Position numbers and translations under genes: made by a program. The notes beneath the pieces are model-generated. The model saw only the letters and a program-made list of their open reading frames with translations, was not told the DNA's origin and searched no databases. DNA of 36,232 nt, from NCBI GenBank assembly GCA_022729855.1, contig DZBG01000014.1:1-36232 (forward strand). The letters run 5' to 3'. This document shows, one piece after another, positions 16,191 to 24,702 of this stretch. The DNA is from Bdellovibrio sp. (GTDB lineage: Bacteria; Bdellovibrionota; Bacteriovoracia; Bacteriovoracales; Bacteriovoracaceae). The stretch's first letter is position 1. Every line of letters begins with the position of its first letter.

Positions 16191-17684
16191 ATGCATAAAG
16201 TTTTAGTCGTTGATGATGATAAAGTTCTTCAGCAGTCAGTTCGTGAGGCCCTCGAGTTTCACCACTTCGTCGTAGAAGTAGCTGATAACGGAAAGGAAGC
16301 GGTTAATAAAATTTACCGTGATAAATACGACTTAGTAGTAATGGATGTGAATATGCCAGAGATGGATGGTATTCAGGCCCTTACTGAAATTAAAAAGCAT
16401 GACCCTTCTGTCATCGTTCTTATTCTTACTGCTTACTCAAATGTAACGGATGCAGTGAAGGTAGTGAAAGAGGGGGCTTATAACTATCTTGAAAAACCTA
16501 TTACTTCAGAAAACCTCGTAGCACTTATTAAGCGAGCTCTTAAAGCACGTACATTAGTTGAAACTGTTGGATTCTCTTCACCATCACTTTCTTTAGGTGG
16601 TGGATCAGGTTCAGATAAATTCATTGGTGAATCAAACGCCATGAAAAAAGTGTTTGATGTTATTTCAAAACTTGCCAAGGTAACAACACCGGTCCTCATT
16701 CGTGGTGAATCAGGAACGGGTAAAGAACTAGTAGCTAAGGCCATTCACTATAACTCACCTAGAAAAGATGAGAAGTTTGTCACTCTTAACTGTGGTGCGG
16801 TTCCAGAAAATCTTATTGAGTCAGAACTTTTTGGTCATGAGAAGGGTGCCTTTACTGGAGCCTCTGAAAGAAAAATCGGTAAGTTTCAATTTGCTGATGG
16901 TGGAACACTTTTCTTAGATGAGATTGGAGATATTTCTCCGGCTATGCAGGTTAAACTACTTCGCGTTCTTCAAGAAAAAACTTTTACTCCAGTTGGTTCA
17001 AACAGAGAAATTAAAGTTGATGTGAGAATCATCGCAGCTTCACATAAGCCGTTTGAAGAAATGATTAAAGATGGAACATTCCGCGAAGATTTATTCTATC
17101 GTTTAAATGTTCTTCCTGTTTATCTTCCACCACTTCGTGACCGTAAAACTGATATCCCGGTTCTTATTAATTATTATATTAATTACTTCAATAATGTTCA
17201 TAGTCTTCAAGTGAAGGGAATGGATCCTGAAGCTATTGAAATACTTTCTAATTATTCATGGCCCGGAAATATTCGAGAGTTAAGAAATATCATTGAACAC
17301 TGTTTTATTATGGAAGCAGCGGATGTGATTTATGCGAACTCACTTCCTCAGCAAGTGTTTAAGAATAGTAAGCCAGCTATTGAAGAAGACGATGATCATG
17401 ATGAGCAAGACACAGTGTTCGACATGGCCGATATTCAAAACTCTGTTTTTGATAATCAAAATGAAGGCAATGAAGTTCAGTTTAATTTTACAGCGAAGCT
17501 TGGGGCTGATTCAAAATTAGACTTTGCTATCGCTAAAGATCAGTTTGAAAAAGAATTTATTGTTCAGGCCTTAAAAATTAATAAGGGACGTATTAATCAA
17601 ACAGCATTAAATGCGAACATCCCGAAAAAAACTTTATTACGTAAGATTGAGAAATACGAAATCAATCCGAAAGATTACTACTAG
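16191..17684 (+). CDS. Sigma54-dependent response regulator (NtrC family)
   Basis: 497 residues. The receiver domain (1-120) has the acidic pair near residues 8-10, phosphoacceptor Asp52 in VMDVNMPEMDG, the LTAYS threonine and the EKP lysine. The AAA+ domain has Walker A GESGTGKE at 172-179, the sigma54-contacting GAFTGA loop at 219-224, Walker B GGTLFLDEIGD and an arginine-finger region FREDLFYRLNV. A Fis-type helix-turn-helix closes the protein (INQTALNANIPKKTLLRKI). An acidic linker of about 80 residues before the HTH is longer than usual. GGAGACAGGT precedes the ATG. With the kinase upstream it should activate sigma54 promoters; none was identified with confidence in this window. Confidence 0.96.
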   Translation: MHKVLVVDDDKVLQQSVREALEFHHFVVEVADNGKEAVNKIYRDKYDLVVMDVNMPEMDGIQALTEIKKHDPSVIVLILTAYSNVTDAVKVVKEGAYNYLEKPITSENLVALIKRALKARTLVETVGFSSPSLSLGGGSGSDKFIGESNAMKKVFDVISKLAKVTTPVLIRGESGTGKELVAKAIHYNSPRKDEKFVTLNCGAVPENLIESELFGHEKGAFTGASERKIGKFQFADGGTLFLDEIGDISPAMQVKLLRVLQEKTFTPVGSNREIKVDVRIIAASHKPFEEMIKDGTFREDLFYRLNVLPVYLPPLRDRKTDIPVLINYYINYFNNVHSLQVKGMDPEAIEILSNYSWPGNIRELRNIIEHCFIMEAADVIYANSLPQQVFKNSKPAIEEDDDHDEQDTVFDMADIQNSVFDNQNEGNEVQFNFTAKLGADSKLDFAIAKDQFEKEFIVQALKINKGRINQTALNANIPKKTLLRKIEKYEINPKDYY

Positions 17685-17689
17685 GATTT

Positions 17690-18211
17690 ATGCAGATGGC
17701 CCGCTTTTGGAAATTGTTATTGATGATGGTGACTTTAATTATGATTGATCAGTTCTCGAAAGGGGCGGTTCAAACAAATATGACTTGGGGCCAATCGATT
17801 CCTGTTATAGATGGATTTTTTAGTTTCACATTTGTTAAAAATACTGGATCTGCCTTTGGTTTTTTGGCCGGGGCCCATGAGACAGTCAGACAAATTATGT
17901 TTCTTTTATTACCTGTGATTTTTTGCGGCTGGATCTTTGTTATCCTTGTGAAAACTCTCAAAGGGCCATTTTATGTGTCTCTGGCTTACGCACTTATTTT
18001 AGCAGGAGCGGTAGGGAACTTAATTGATAGATTCTCACTTGGTTATGTAGTGGATTTCCTCCACTTCTATGCTTTTGATTATCACTTCTATGTCTTTAAT
18101 GTCGCTGATAGCTGCATCACTGTGGCTGCAGGACTTTTAATTATTGATTTCTTTCATCAGATCAAACTGAAAAAAGAACAACAGAAGACAGATGCTACCC
18201 ATACTCCTTGA
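17690..18211 (+). CDS. lspA: Lipoprotein signal peptidase II
   Basis: 173 residues with four membrane segments, the standard size for LspA, which cleaves the signal peptide of diacylglyceryl-modified prolipoproteins in the inner membrane. Conserved blocks are MIDQFSKG near 20-27, VKNTGSAFGFL near 49-59, GNLIDRFSLGYVVDFLHF near 107-124 and FNVADSCITVAAG near 134-146. The last two blocks hold the catalytic aspartates. AGGA precedes the ATG; a second ATG two codons later is also possible. It follows the response regulator by five bases and overlaps lgt by 20 bases, so the two lipoprotein-processing steps are encoded together. Confidence 0.96.
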   Translation: MQMARFWKLLLMMVTLIMIDQFSKGAVQTNMTWGQSIPVIDGFFSFTFVKNTGSAFGFLAGAHETVRQIMFLLLPVIFCGWIFVILVKTLKGPFYVSLAYALILAGAVGNLIDRFSLGYVVDFLHFYAFDYHFYVFNVADSCITVAAGLLIIDFFHQIKLKKEQQKTDATHTP

Positions 18212-18935
18212 AACATCTTCATTAACTTTATATTCCTACCCACTCATGTTTGGATTAGCTTGGGGGGTAGGATATCAAATCTTACTCGCCTACGAGAAAG
18301 AACTTCATCTCACGACAACTAAAATAATTTTTCTTCTGTTCTCAATGTTTGTTTCTTCATGGATTGGCGCGAAGCTTTTCTTTCTTTTTACTCTTCCAGA
18401 AGATTACAGAAATGATCTGGCCACAGAATCATCTTTTTGGATGGGTGGAGGATTAGTCTTTTTAGGTGGCCTTATTTTTGGGCTTATCGCCTTTTTGATT
18501 TGGAAAAAGATGAGTGGATTCTCGTTTAAATACGGATTTCCACTTCTGCTCGCTCTTATCTGGGGACACGCCATAGGACGCGTGGGATGCCTTCTGGCGG
18601 GGTGTTGTTATGGCAATGCTACGACACTGCCTTGGGGAATTCATCTTCATGGAGAAAATCGTCATCCCACTCAGGCCTATGAGATTATTCTTTTGGTTTG
18701 TACGGCCATCTTTTTAAACCGTGATTATAAAAAATACCAAGATGTTATCAGATCCCTTTTTATCTATTTCATTTTTTACGGTGTAGGCCGGTTTCTCATC
18801 GAAATTTTTCGTGGGGATGAAATCAGGGGACAGTGGGGATTTTTCACACCTTCTCAATGGGTAGGGATTATCATGGCGGCTACTGGTGTCGTGGGCCTTC
18901 TCTATAAGCATCGTCAGCATAATCATTCCAAGTAA
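18192..18935 (+). CDS. lgt: Prolipoprotein diacylglyceryl transferase
   Basis: 247 residues, polytopic, about seven membrane segments. Lgt moves diacylglycerol from phosphatidylglycerol to the lipobox cysteine. Signature blocks are GLIFGLIAF near 94, HAIGRVGCLLAGCCYG near 123-138, RHPTQAYEI near 157 and GVGRFLIEIFRGD near 198-210. The central block reads GCCYG rather than the enterobacterial NGE form, a variant common outside gammaproteobacteria. The gene starts inside the end of lspA. The six or so lipoproteins predicted in this window are the kind of substrate it would act on. Confidence 0.9.
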   Translation: MLPILLETSSLTLYSYPLMFGLAWGVGYQILLAYEKELHLTTTKIIFLLFSMFVSSWIGAKLFFLFTLPEDYRNDLATESSFWMGGGLVFLGGLIFGLIAFLIWKKMSGFSFKYGFPLLLALIWGHAIGRVGCLLAGCCYGNATTLPWGIHLHGENRHPTQAYEIILLVCTAIFLNRDYKKYQDVIRSLFIYFIFYGVGRFLIEIFRGDEIRGQWGFFTPSQWVGIIMAATGVVGLLYKHRQHNHSK

Positions 18936-19037
18936 TTACAGCAGTAATCCAAGAGTTCGAGCAATCTTATCAGTTTTAGTCAAGTTTTGGACTCAAGCGT
19001 CCGATAAACTACTAGATTAAATCAAAGGAGTCGTCCC

Positions 19038-20252
19038 TTGGATACGGCACGTACATTTGAAGTCATGCAACCTCGTTTACTAAAATACCGGGCCCACTAT
19101 AAGTGGTATCTGGGTGGTATGTATTTAGGAGCCGCGGTAGTTGCTGGATACTGTGCTTATCTGTTTTATATGGTGGGGACTGATGTCGTTTTCAAAGACT
19201 ATCAAATGGAGCTGGCATTTACTGCATTCTATTTTGTGGCTTCAATTCTTGGTTACGCATTTTGGTTAAGAAAAAAACTTACACGCTCAGTTCAAGTTCA
19301 TATGAGTGGTATTAATATTCATCACGGAACTCATACAGACAATATTTTATATTCTGATATTGAAGTGATTGCTCCTGTCGCTCGTTCAATGTTTTATCTA
19401 AAAATGAAAAACGGTGTGAAACATTATTTTAACTCATCTCTTGAACGTATTGATTATGTTTGGGAAGGTCTCTATCACGCACGTCCTGACTTATTTGGCT
19501 CTGTAGACTTTGAAGGTTATAGAGTGAAATTGGTTCAGTATGATCACCATCAAAAAAGAAAAGAGTGGTTCTTTAAGCATAAATTCGTTGATATCTTTCA
19601 ATGGATAATGATTCCAGCTCTTTTTGTTTTCTTAACTTATAAAATTCAATCTCAGTATATTCATATTAATCAGCTTGGACTTTATGTCTTCAGATTAAGT
19701 ATGTACTCATTTCTCGCTATGATTGTTTGTACATTTTTCTATTCATTTGTTTTAAAGAAAGTTCTTTTTGATAAAAAGATTAAAGCAAATATGGAAGGTA
19801 GTGGAGACAAGGTTCGTGATATGGATTACGAAAGTGTTATTGTTCAACGATCTAAAATGCTTCAAACCATGACTGCTTGTTTTATGCTCGCTCTTCTTGT
19901 GAGAATGGATATGAATCTTTTCTCAGTGACTCGTTTAAAAGAAGATGTAGCGATGACTAATCTGAATAAGGGTAAAACAGTTCTTATTGATAACAGATAC
20001 AATTGTTATAGCTGCAAGTATTCCATCCAAGATGGTGATTGGGTTGTCTTTGGACGTGGTCAAATTGGCCAGGTGATGGCGAAATCAGGGGAAACAGTTG
20101 CCCAGATCAAGCAGGATAATTCAGGTCGCATGATCGCTTCTACAGACATGATGGAAGTCCCAGAGGGCCATATCGCCTTGAGAATCGGTTCAAAAGGGCA
20201 AGATGTGCTCTTTGTAAATGCAACCGAGTTAGTCGGTAGAATTCAAAAATAA
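19038..20252 (+). CDS. Membrane protein with S26 (signal peptidase I)-like tail
   Basis: 404 residues starting at a TTG with AAAGGAG eight bases upstream; no ATG fits. Two membrane helices lie near 25-75 and three more near 190-305. The last 85 residues resemble the catalytic beta-domain of type I signal peptidases: YSIQDGDWVVFGRGQIGQV like 'tlqdGD.vvf...GRVI', and VPEGHIALRIGSKGQDVLF...LVGRI like 'VPeGhyfvlGDnR..S.DSR...ivGk'. The SMxP serine region reads CYSCKY and the lysine of 'KRViG' is absent, so protease activity is unlikely. The similarity is by eye. The gene stands alone, 102 bases after lgt, and may belong functionally with it. Confidence 0.6.
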   Translation: MDTARTFEVMQPRLLKYRAHYKWYLGGMYLGAAVVAGYCAYLFYMVGTDVVFKDYQMELAFTAFYFVASILGYAFWLRKKLTRSVQVHMSGINIHHGTHTDNILYSDIEVIAPVARSMFYLKMKNGVKHYFNSSLERIDYVWEGLYHARPDLFGSVDFEGYRVKLVQYDHHQKRKEWFFKHKFVDIFQWIMIPALFVFLTYKIQSQYIHINQLGLYVFRLSMYSFLAMIVCTFFYSFVLKKVLFDKKIKANMEGSGDKVRDMDYESVIVQRSKMLQTMTACFMLALLVRMDMNLFSVTRLKEDVAMTNLNKGKTVLIDNRYNCYSCKYSIQDGDWVVFGRGQIGQVMAKSGETVAQIKQDNSGRMIASTDMMEVPEGHIALRIGSKGQDVLFVNATELVGRIQK

Positions 20253-20280
20253 TGCATAAATTGCAAAACGCTCTACAATG

Positions 20281-20299
20281 AATAGTGATTGTCACTATT
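20281..20299. repeat. Perfect inverted repeat before the barrel gene
   Basis: AATAGTGA (20281-20288) and TCACTATT (20292-20299) separated by TTG. It starts two bases after a TACAAT hexamer at 20274-20279 that could be a -10 element, so it would overlap the transcription start. It lies seven bases before the AGGAG of the 20317 gene. It may be an operator or a leader hairpin. Confidence 0.55.
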
Positions 20300-20316
20300 A
20301 ACATAGGAGCGTTTTG

Positions 20317-20853
20317 GTGAAAAAGATTTATCAACTGTTATTACTTCTTGGATTAGTTTTCGGAACCAACGCCCGTGCCGATCTTCTCATCGAACCCCTA
20401 GTAGGATATTCATTCGGAAAATTTACAACAGATGCTGCTGGATATGATGATGCCACTATTAACGGTACGTCATACGGTGGTCGTCTTGGTTATTCAAACC
20501 TTGGTTTTCAACTTGGTGTGGACTATCTAAATTCAAATATGAATGTAAAAGATGATAACGATGATCTTAAAGCTTCTGAGTGGGCAGGATTTGTTGGATT
20601 TAAATTTCCAATTCTTCTTCGTGTTTATGCTGGATATATTTTCAGTGGGACAGCAAGCCAAGGGAATCTTGATTTTGACAAAGGAACTGGAGCAAAGTTT
20701 GGTATTGGATTTACAGGTCTACCATTTGTGAATATCAATCTTGAATACAGAAAAATTTCATATGATGAAACAAAAGTTGGTTCTTTAGAGTTGAACAGCG
20801 ATTTTGGTTATAATGCTTATATGCTATCGATCTCGCTTCCCTTCACGATCTAA
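20317..20853 (+). CDS. Small outer-membrane beta-barrel protein
   Basis: 178 residues with a clear signal peptide (KKIYQLLLLLGLVFGTNARA, cleaved before DLL). The mature part alternates hydrophobic and polar residues in about eight strands (for example GGRLGYSNLGFQLGVDYL and KFPILLRVYAGYIF). It ends SISLPFTI, consistent with an eight-stranded OmpA/OmpW-type barrel. The GTG at 20317 is preceded by AGGAG nine bases away; a TTG one codon earlier is possible. A perfect inverted repeat lies just upstream and a strong terminator downstream. Transport or adhesion role unknown. Confidence 0.8.
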   Translation: MKKIYQLLLLLGLVFGTNARADLLIEPLVGYSFGKFTTDAAGYDDATINGTSYGGRLGYSNLGFQLGVDYLNSNMNVKDDNDDLKASEWAGFVGFKFPILLRVYAGYIFSGTASQGNLDFDKGTGAKFGIGFTGLPFVNINLEYRKISYDETKVGSLELNSDFGYNAYMLSISLPFTI

Positions 20854-20878
20854 AAAGTTTTTTGTTACGCTCACAAAG

Positions 20879-20914
20879 GCCGGTCATCTTGAAAGAGGTG
20901 GCCGGCTTTTTTTT
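20879..20914 (+). terminator. Rho-independent terminator with GAAA loop
   Basis: A 12-bp stem, GCCGGTCATCTT (20879-20890) with GAGGTGGCCGGC (20895-20906), includes three G-U pairs, is closed by a GAAA tetraloop and is followed by eight T. It ends the barrel-protein transcript. Confidence 0.93.
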
Positions 20915-20928
20915 GCCAAGAAAGTTTT

Positions 20929-20950
20929 GATAGTATCATGTGATACTATC
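20929..20950. repeat. Perfect 10-bp inverted repeat between two terminators
   Basis: GATAGTATCA (20929-20938) and TGATACTATC (20941-20950) are separated by TG. It lies between the terminator of the plus-strand barrel gene and that of the minus-strand ferredoxin. It has no G/C-rich stem or adjoining T-run, so it is not a standard terminator. Confidence 0.6.
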
Positions 20951-20968
20951 ACTCTTCTATTTTTAGCC

Positions 20969-20992
20969 AAAAAAAAGCCCTCTTCCGAGGGC
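20969..20992 (-). terminator. Rho-independent terminator of the ferredoxin gene
   Basis: Stem GCCCTC (20977-20982) and GAGGGC (20987-20992) with a TTCC loop; on the minus strand an uninterrupted T-run follows (A-run at 20969-20976). It lies nine bases after the stop of the minus-strand ferredoxin. Confidence 0.88.
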
Positions 20993-21000
20993 CTTTCTAT

Positions 21001-21393
21001 TTAAACAGCTTGATCAGCTTCTTTGTTTTCGTCTTCTTTTTTCTCTTCTTGATCGATATAGAGGCTTGAAGAGAGTGTCTCATTACCCCAAGCGGTGAAT
21101 GCATCATCATGTTGGTACATAGTGATCGTTTCCCATGGACAGTCTTGTGAACAGTTCTGACAACCAATACAACGAGCTAAATCGATTTCTACCATCTGCT
21201 GATAAGCAGGGTTTTTAGGATCTGGTCCTGGAACCAATTCGATTGAATCTACCGGACAACCAGCAATACAAACTTCACAACCTGTACATCCAGATTGGTG
21301 AACAATCGCCAATAATTTAGGCGGTTTTTTACCCTTACGCACTGGCTTAAGTCTGGCTCCGTGGAGGGGGTTTTCTACTTTTACATCACTCAT
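21001..21393 (-). CDS. Ferredoxin with two [4Fe-4S] motifs
   Basis: 130 residues from the ATG at 21393, chosen because GAGG lies six bases upstream; a longer frame to 21435 lacks such a site. After a basic N-terminus, two complete motifs appear: CTGCEVCIAGCP near residues 36-47 and CIGCQNCSQDCP near 74-85. The loop between them is about 26 residues, longer than in simple clostridial ferredoxins. The last 20 residues are highly charged (E, D, K). The gene is divergent from icmF, with 118 bases between the starts. It may donate electrons to a nearby or distant oxidoreductase; the partner is unknown. Confidence 0.88.
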   Translation of the reverse strand: MSDVKVENPLHGARLKPVRKGKKPPKLLAIVHQSGCTGCEVCIAGCPVDSIELVPGPDPKNPAYQQMVEIDLARCIGCQNCSQDCPWETITMYQHDDAFTAWGNETLSSSLYIDQEEKKEDENKEADQAV

Positions 21394-21511
21394 GATCGAC
21401 CTCAAAAATAATCTAAACGAATCGTACCATAACATCGACGATAAATCCCATGCGTGATAGAGTTTTTTTACTTTTTGTTAAATAACTCATATTTAGTTCC
21501 GAGGTGTGTCA

Positions 21512-24500
21512 ATGACTTCCCGTAAACTCCGCTTCGTCACAGCTGCTTCCCTGTTCGACGGCCATGATGCTTCAATTAATATTATGCGCAGACTACTCCA
21601 ATCCAAAGGGGTGGAAGTGATCCATTTAGGCCATAACCGTTCGGCCAAAGAAGTGGTGGATGCAGTGTTGATGGAAGATGCTCATGCAGTGGCGATTAGC
21701 TCATATCAAGGTGGGCATATGGAGTACTTCACGTATGTGAGAGAACTTCTGGATGCGGCCGGAGCAAAGCACGTTCGTATTTTTGGTGGTGGTGGTGGAG
21801 TTATTACTCCTCCAGAAATCGCAGAACTTCATAAACGTGGGATCACTCGTATCTATCATCCCAATGATGGGACATCGATGGGTCTTTTAGGAATGATTGA
21901 TGACATGATCGCAAAAGCTGATTATTCAACAATCGAGGCGACGGATTTTTCTAAACTTCAAAATAAAAAACTCACTCCTTATGAGTTAGCAAAAGTTGTC
22001 TCGTTTATTGAGAACAATCGTGAGTTTCCTTTTAACGTCACGGCAAAAAATATTCCCGTTCTTGGTATTACTGGAACAGGAGGAGCTGGGAAGTCATCTT
22101 TAATTGATGAACTCCTTTTAAGATTTCACCGTTATTACTCCGATAAAAAAATTGCTTTAATTTCTGTGGATCCAACGAAAAAGAAAACTCAAGGAGCTCT
22201 CCTTGGTGATCGTATTCGTTTGGGATCTGCGATTTATGAGCAGTTCTATATTCGCTCTCTTGCCACCCGTGATTCAACAAATGAGCTTTCTCCAGAAATT
22301 AAAAAAGTTATTGAGTTCTTAAAGACTCAAGATTTTGATTTAGTTTTAGTAGAAACTTCAGGAATTGGTCAGGCCTCAGATGAAATTACAAAAGTTTCAT
22401 CAAAAACTCTTTATGTGATGACTCCGGAATACGGAGCTTCTACTCAGCTTGAAAAAATTGAGATGCTTGAAGTGGCCAATTTCATCGCCGTTAATAAATT
22501 TGAAAAACCAAGATCTGAAGACGCTCTTCGTGATGTTCGTAAACAATATCGCAGGAACCACAATCTCTTTGCAGGACACCCTGGAAGTCCAACAGATAGT
22601 GAACTTCCGATCTATGGAACCATGGCCTCAAAATTTAACGATGTGGGAGTCAATGCACTCTTTAAAGATTTAATGGGTGCTCTTGAATTTAAAATAAATC
22701 CAGAAATGGATATTCTTCCTTCTGAGAAATGTGCTGAGAAAAAGAATTCAGTCATTCCTGCAGGACGAGTGAATTACTTAAGAGATATTGCTGAAACTTG
22801 CAAAAATTATAATAAGCGTGCCCTGGCCTCTGTGGAAAAACTCAGAAGTTATGAGTCCCTTGTTGAGGCCCAAAAGCTTTTAGGTAATAACGCTGAAATT
22901 AAAGCGAAGAAAGAAGAGCTTGAAAAAGAATTAGCTGGTGAGCTTGCAGAGATTGCGGCCTTGGATAATATTGTAGATCAGTACACAAAAGGTGAGTATA
23001 GCTATAAGGTTCGTGAGAAAACTCTCACTGTCCCAAGCAAATATACTTCACTTTCATATTCTCAAATTTCTAAAGTGGGATTTCCTAAATTTCATTATCC
23101 ATCTGAGAAACTAAAATTTATTCGTTCACAAAACCTACCAGGGTTTTATCCATTTGCAGCGGGAGTGTTTCCTTTTAAGCGTGCGGATGAAGATCCTAAA
23201 CGTCAGTTTGCCGGAGAAGGTGGACCAAAAAGAACCAATGCACGTTTTCTTTATCTTTCAAAAAATGATGAAGCTAAACGTCTCTCAACTGCTTTTGACT
23301 CGGTAACTTTATATGGAGAAAATCCAGCTGAGCGTCCTGATATTTATGGTAAAGTCGGGGAGTCGGGAGTTTCAATTTGTACTATTGAAGACATGATGGA
23401 TCTTTATAATGGATTTGATCTCTTGAGTCCTGCCACCTCTGTTTCAATGACAATCAATGGCCCAGCTCCAATTATCCTTGCGATGTTTATGAACACGGCC
23501 GTGAACCGCTCACTGGCCCCTGCAGATCAAGAAAATCCAGAGAAGGTGGCAGATGTTATTAGACAAGTGCGAGGAACAGTTCAGGCCGATATTTTAAAAG
23601 AAGATCAAGCCCAGAATACATGTATCTTCTCTTTAGAGTTCGCACTTAAAATGATGGGTGATGTTCAAGAGTATTTCTGTAAAAACAAAGTTAAAAATTA
23701 TTATACGGTTTCGATTTCTGGTTATCATATTGCTGAGGCTGGAGCGAATCCAATCACTCAGCTTGCTCTTACTCTGACGAATGGTTTTACTTATGTTGAG
23801 TATTATCTTTCGCGAGGAATGAAGATTGATGACTTCTGTGAGAACTTATCATTCTTCTTCTCTAACGGTCTTGATCCTGAATATACAGTGATGGGACGCG
23901 TGGCCCGAAAGATTTGGGCCGTGGCGATGAAAGAGAAATATGGTGCTTCTGATAAATCACAAAAACTGAAATACCATATTCAAACTTCTGGTCGCTCACT
24001 TCACGCGCAAGAAATTGATTTCAACGATATCAGAACAACTCTTCAGGCGTTCTTGGCACTTTCTGATAACTGTAACTCACTTCATACAAATGCCTATGAT
24101 GAGGCGATCACGACTCCTACTGAGGAATCAGTTCGTCGTGCTATGGCGATTCAGCTCATTATTAATCGTGAATACGGTTTAAATAAAACTGATAATCCAC
24201 TTCAAGGATCATTCATTGTTGATGAACTCGCAGAACTCCTAGAAGAAGCTGTCCTTACTGAATTTGAAAGAATTTCTGATAAGGGTGGAGTTCTTGGTGC
24301 GATGGAGTCAATGTATCAACGTGGAAAGATCCAAGAAGAATCTCTTTACTATGAAACTCTAAAAGATAACGGACAACTTCCTATTATTGGTGTGAATACA
24401 TTTCTTCCTGAGAAAATTGAAGAATGGAAACCAATCGAGATGTCTCGTGCCTCAAGTGAAGAAAAGAATGATCAAATTAACCGCTTGAATGCCTTTAAAA

Positions 24501-24667
24501 AACGCAATTCAAGTGAATCAGCTGAGAGACTAAAGCGACTTCGTGATATTGCTCTTAAAAATGGAAATATTTTCGAAGAACTTTTAACGACTGTTCGTTA
24601 CTGCTCGTTAGGTGAAATTACTTCAGTTCTTTATGAAGTGGGTGGTCGTTATAGAAGAAATATGTAA
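21512..24667 (+). CDS. icmF: Fused isobutyryl-CoA mutase, IcmF
   Basis: 1051 residues, the full length of IcmF, an adenosylcobalamin-dependent enzyme that interconverts isobutyryl-CoA and n-butyryl-CoA and carries its own GTPase chaperone. The N-terminal B12-binding domain holds FDGHDASI (cobalamin-ligating His18). The G-protein domain, similar to MeaB/MMAA, has its P-loop GTGGAGKS at 188-195. A linker follows, then the acyl-CoA mutase barrel from about residue 535 (NLPGFYPFAAGVFPF), including SPATSVSMTINGPAP near 645. Ordinary methylmalonyl-CoA mutases lack the internal G-domain. Start at the ATG at 21512, with GAGG eight bases upstream. The adenosyltransferase gene follows by 35 bases. Confidence 0.95.
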   Translation: MTSRKLRFVTAASLFDGHDASINIMRRLLQSKGVEVIHLGHNRSAKEVVDAVLMEDAHAVAISSYQGGHMEYFTYVRELLDAAGAKHVRIFGGGGGVITPPEIAELHKRGITRIYHPNDGTSMGLLGMIDDMIAKADYSTIEATDFSKLQNKKLTPYELAKVVSFIENNREFPFNVTAKNIPVLGITGTGGAGKSSLIDELLLRFHRYYSDKKIALISVDPTKKKTQGALLGDRIRLGSAIYEQFYIRSLATRDSTNELSPEIKKVIEFLKTQDFDLVLVETSGIGQASDEITKVSSKTLYVMTPEYGASTQLEKIEMLEVANFIAVNKFEKPRSEDALRDVRKQYRRNHNLFAGHPGSPTDSELPIYGTMASKFNDVGVNALFKDLMGALEFKINPEMDILPSEKCAEKKNSVIPAGRVNYLRDIAETCKNYNKRALASVEKLRSYESLVEAQKLLGNNAEIKAKKEELEKELAGELAEIAALDNIVDQYTKGEYSYKVREKTLTVPSKYTSLSYSQISKVGFPKFHYPSEKLKFIRSQNLPGFYPFAAGVFPFKRADEDPKRQFAGEGGPKRTNARFLYLSKNDEAKRLSTAFDSVTLYGENPAERPDIYGKVGESGVSICTIEDMMDLYNGFDLLSPATSVSMTINGPAPIILAMFMNTAVNRSLAPADQENPEKVADVIRQVRGTVQADILKEDQAQNTCIFSLEFALKMMGDVQEYFCKNKVKNYYTVSISGYHIAEAGANPITQLALTLTNGFTYVEYYLSRGMKIDDFCENLSFFFSNGLDPEYTVMGRVARKIWAVAMKEKYGASDKSQKLKYHIQTSGRSLHAQEIDFNDIRTTLQAFLALSDNCNSLHTNAYDEAITTPTEESVRRAMAIQLIINREYGLNKTDNPLQGSFIVDELAELLEEAVLTEFERISDKGGVLGAMESMYQRGKIQEESLYYETLKDNGQLPIIGVNTFLPEKIEEWKPIEMSRASSEEKNDQINRLNAFKKRNSSESAERLKRLRDIALKNGNIFEELLTTVRYCSLGEITSVLYEVGGRYRRNM

Positions 24668-24702
24668 GCCGAAGGCTTGCATATAACCGAAGGAAATATG
24701 TA

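Noticed and set aside
18987-19015. TTGGAC, 17-base spacer, TACTAG as a promoter for the 19038 gene
   Set aside because: The -10 element matches consensus at only three positions, too weak to report as a feature.
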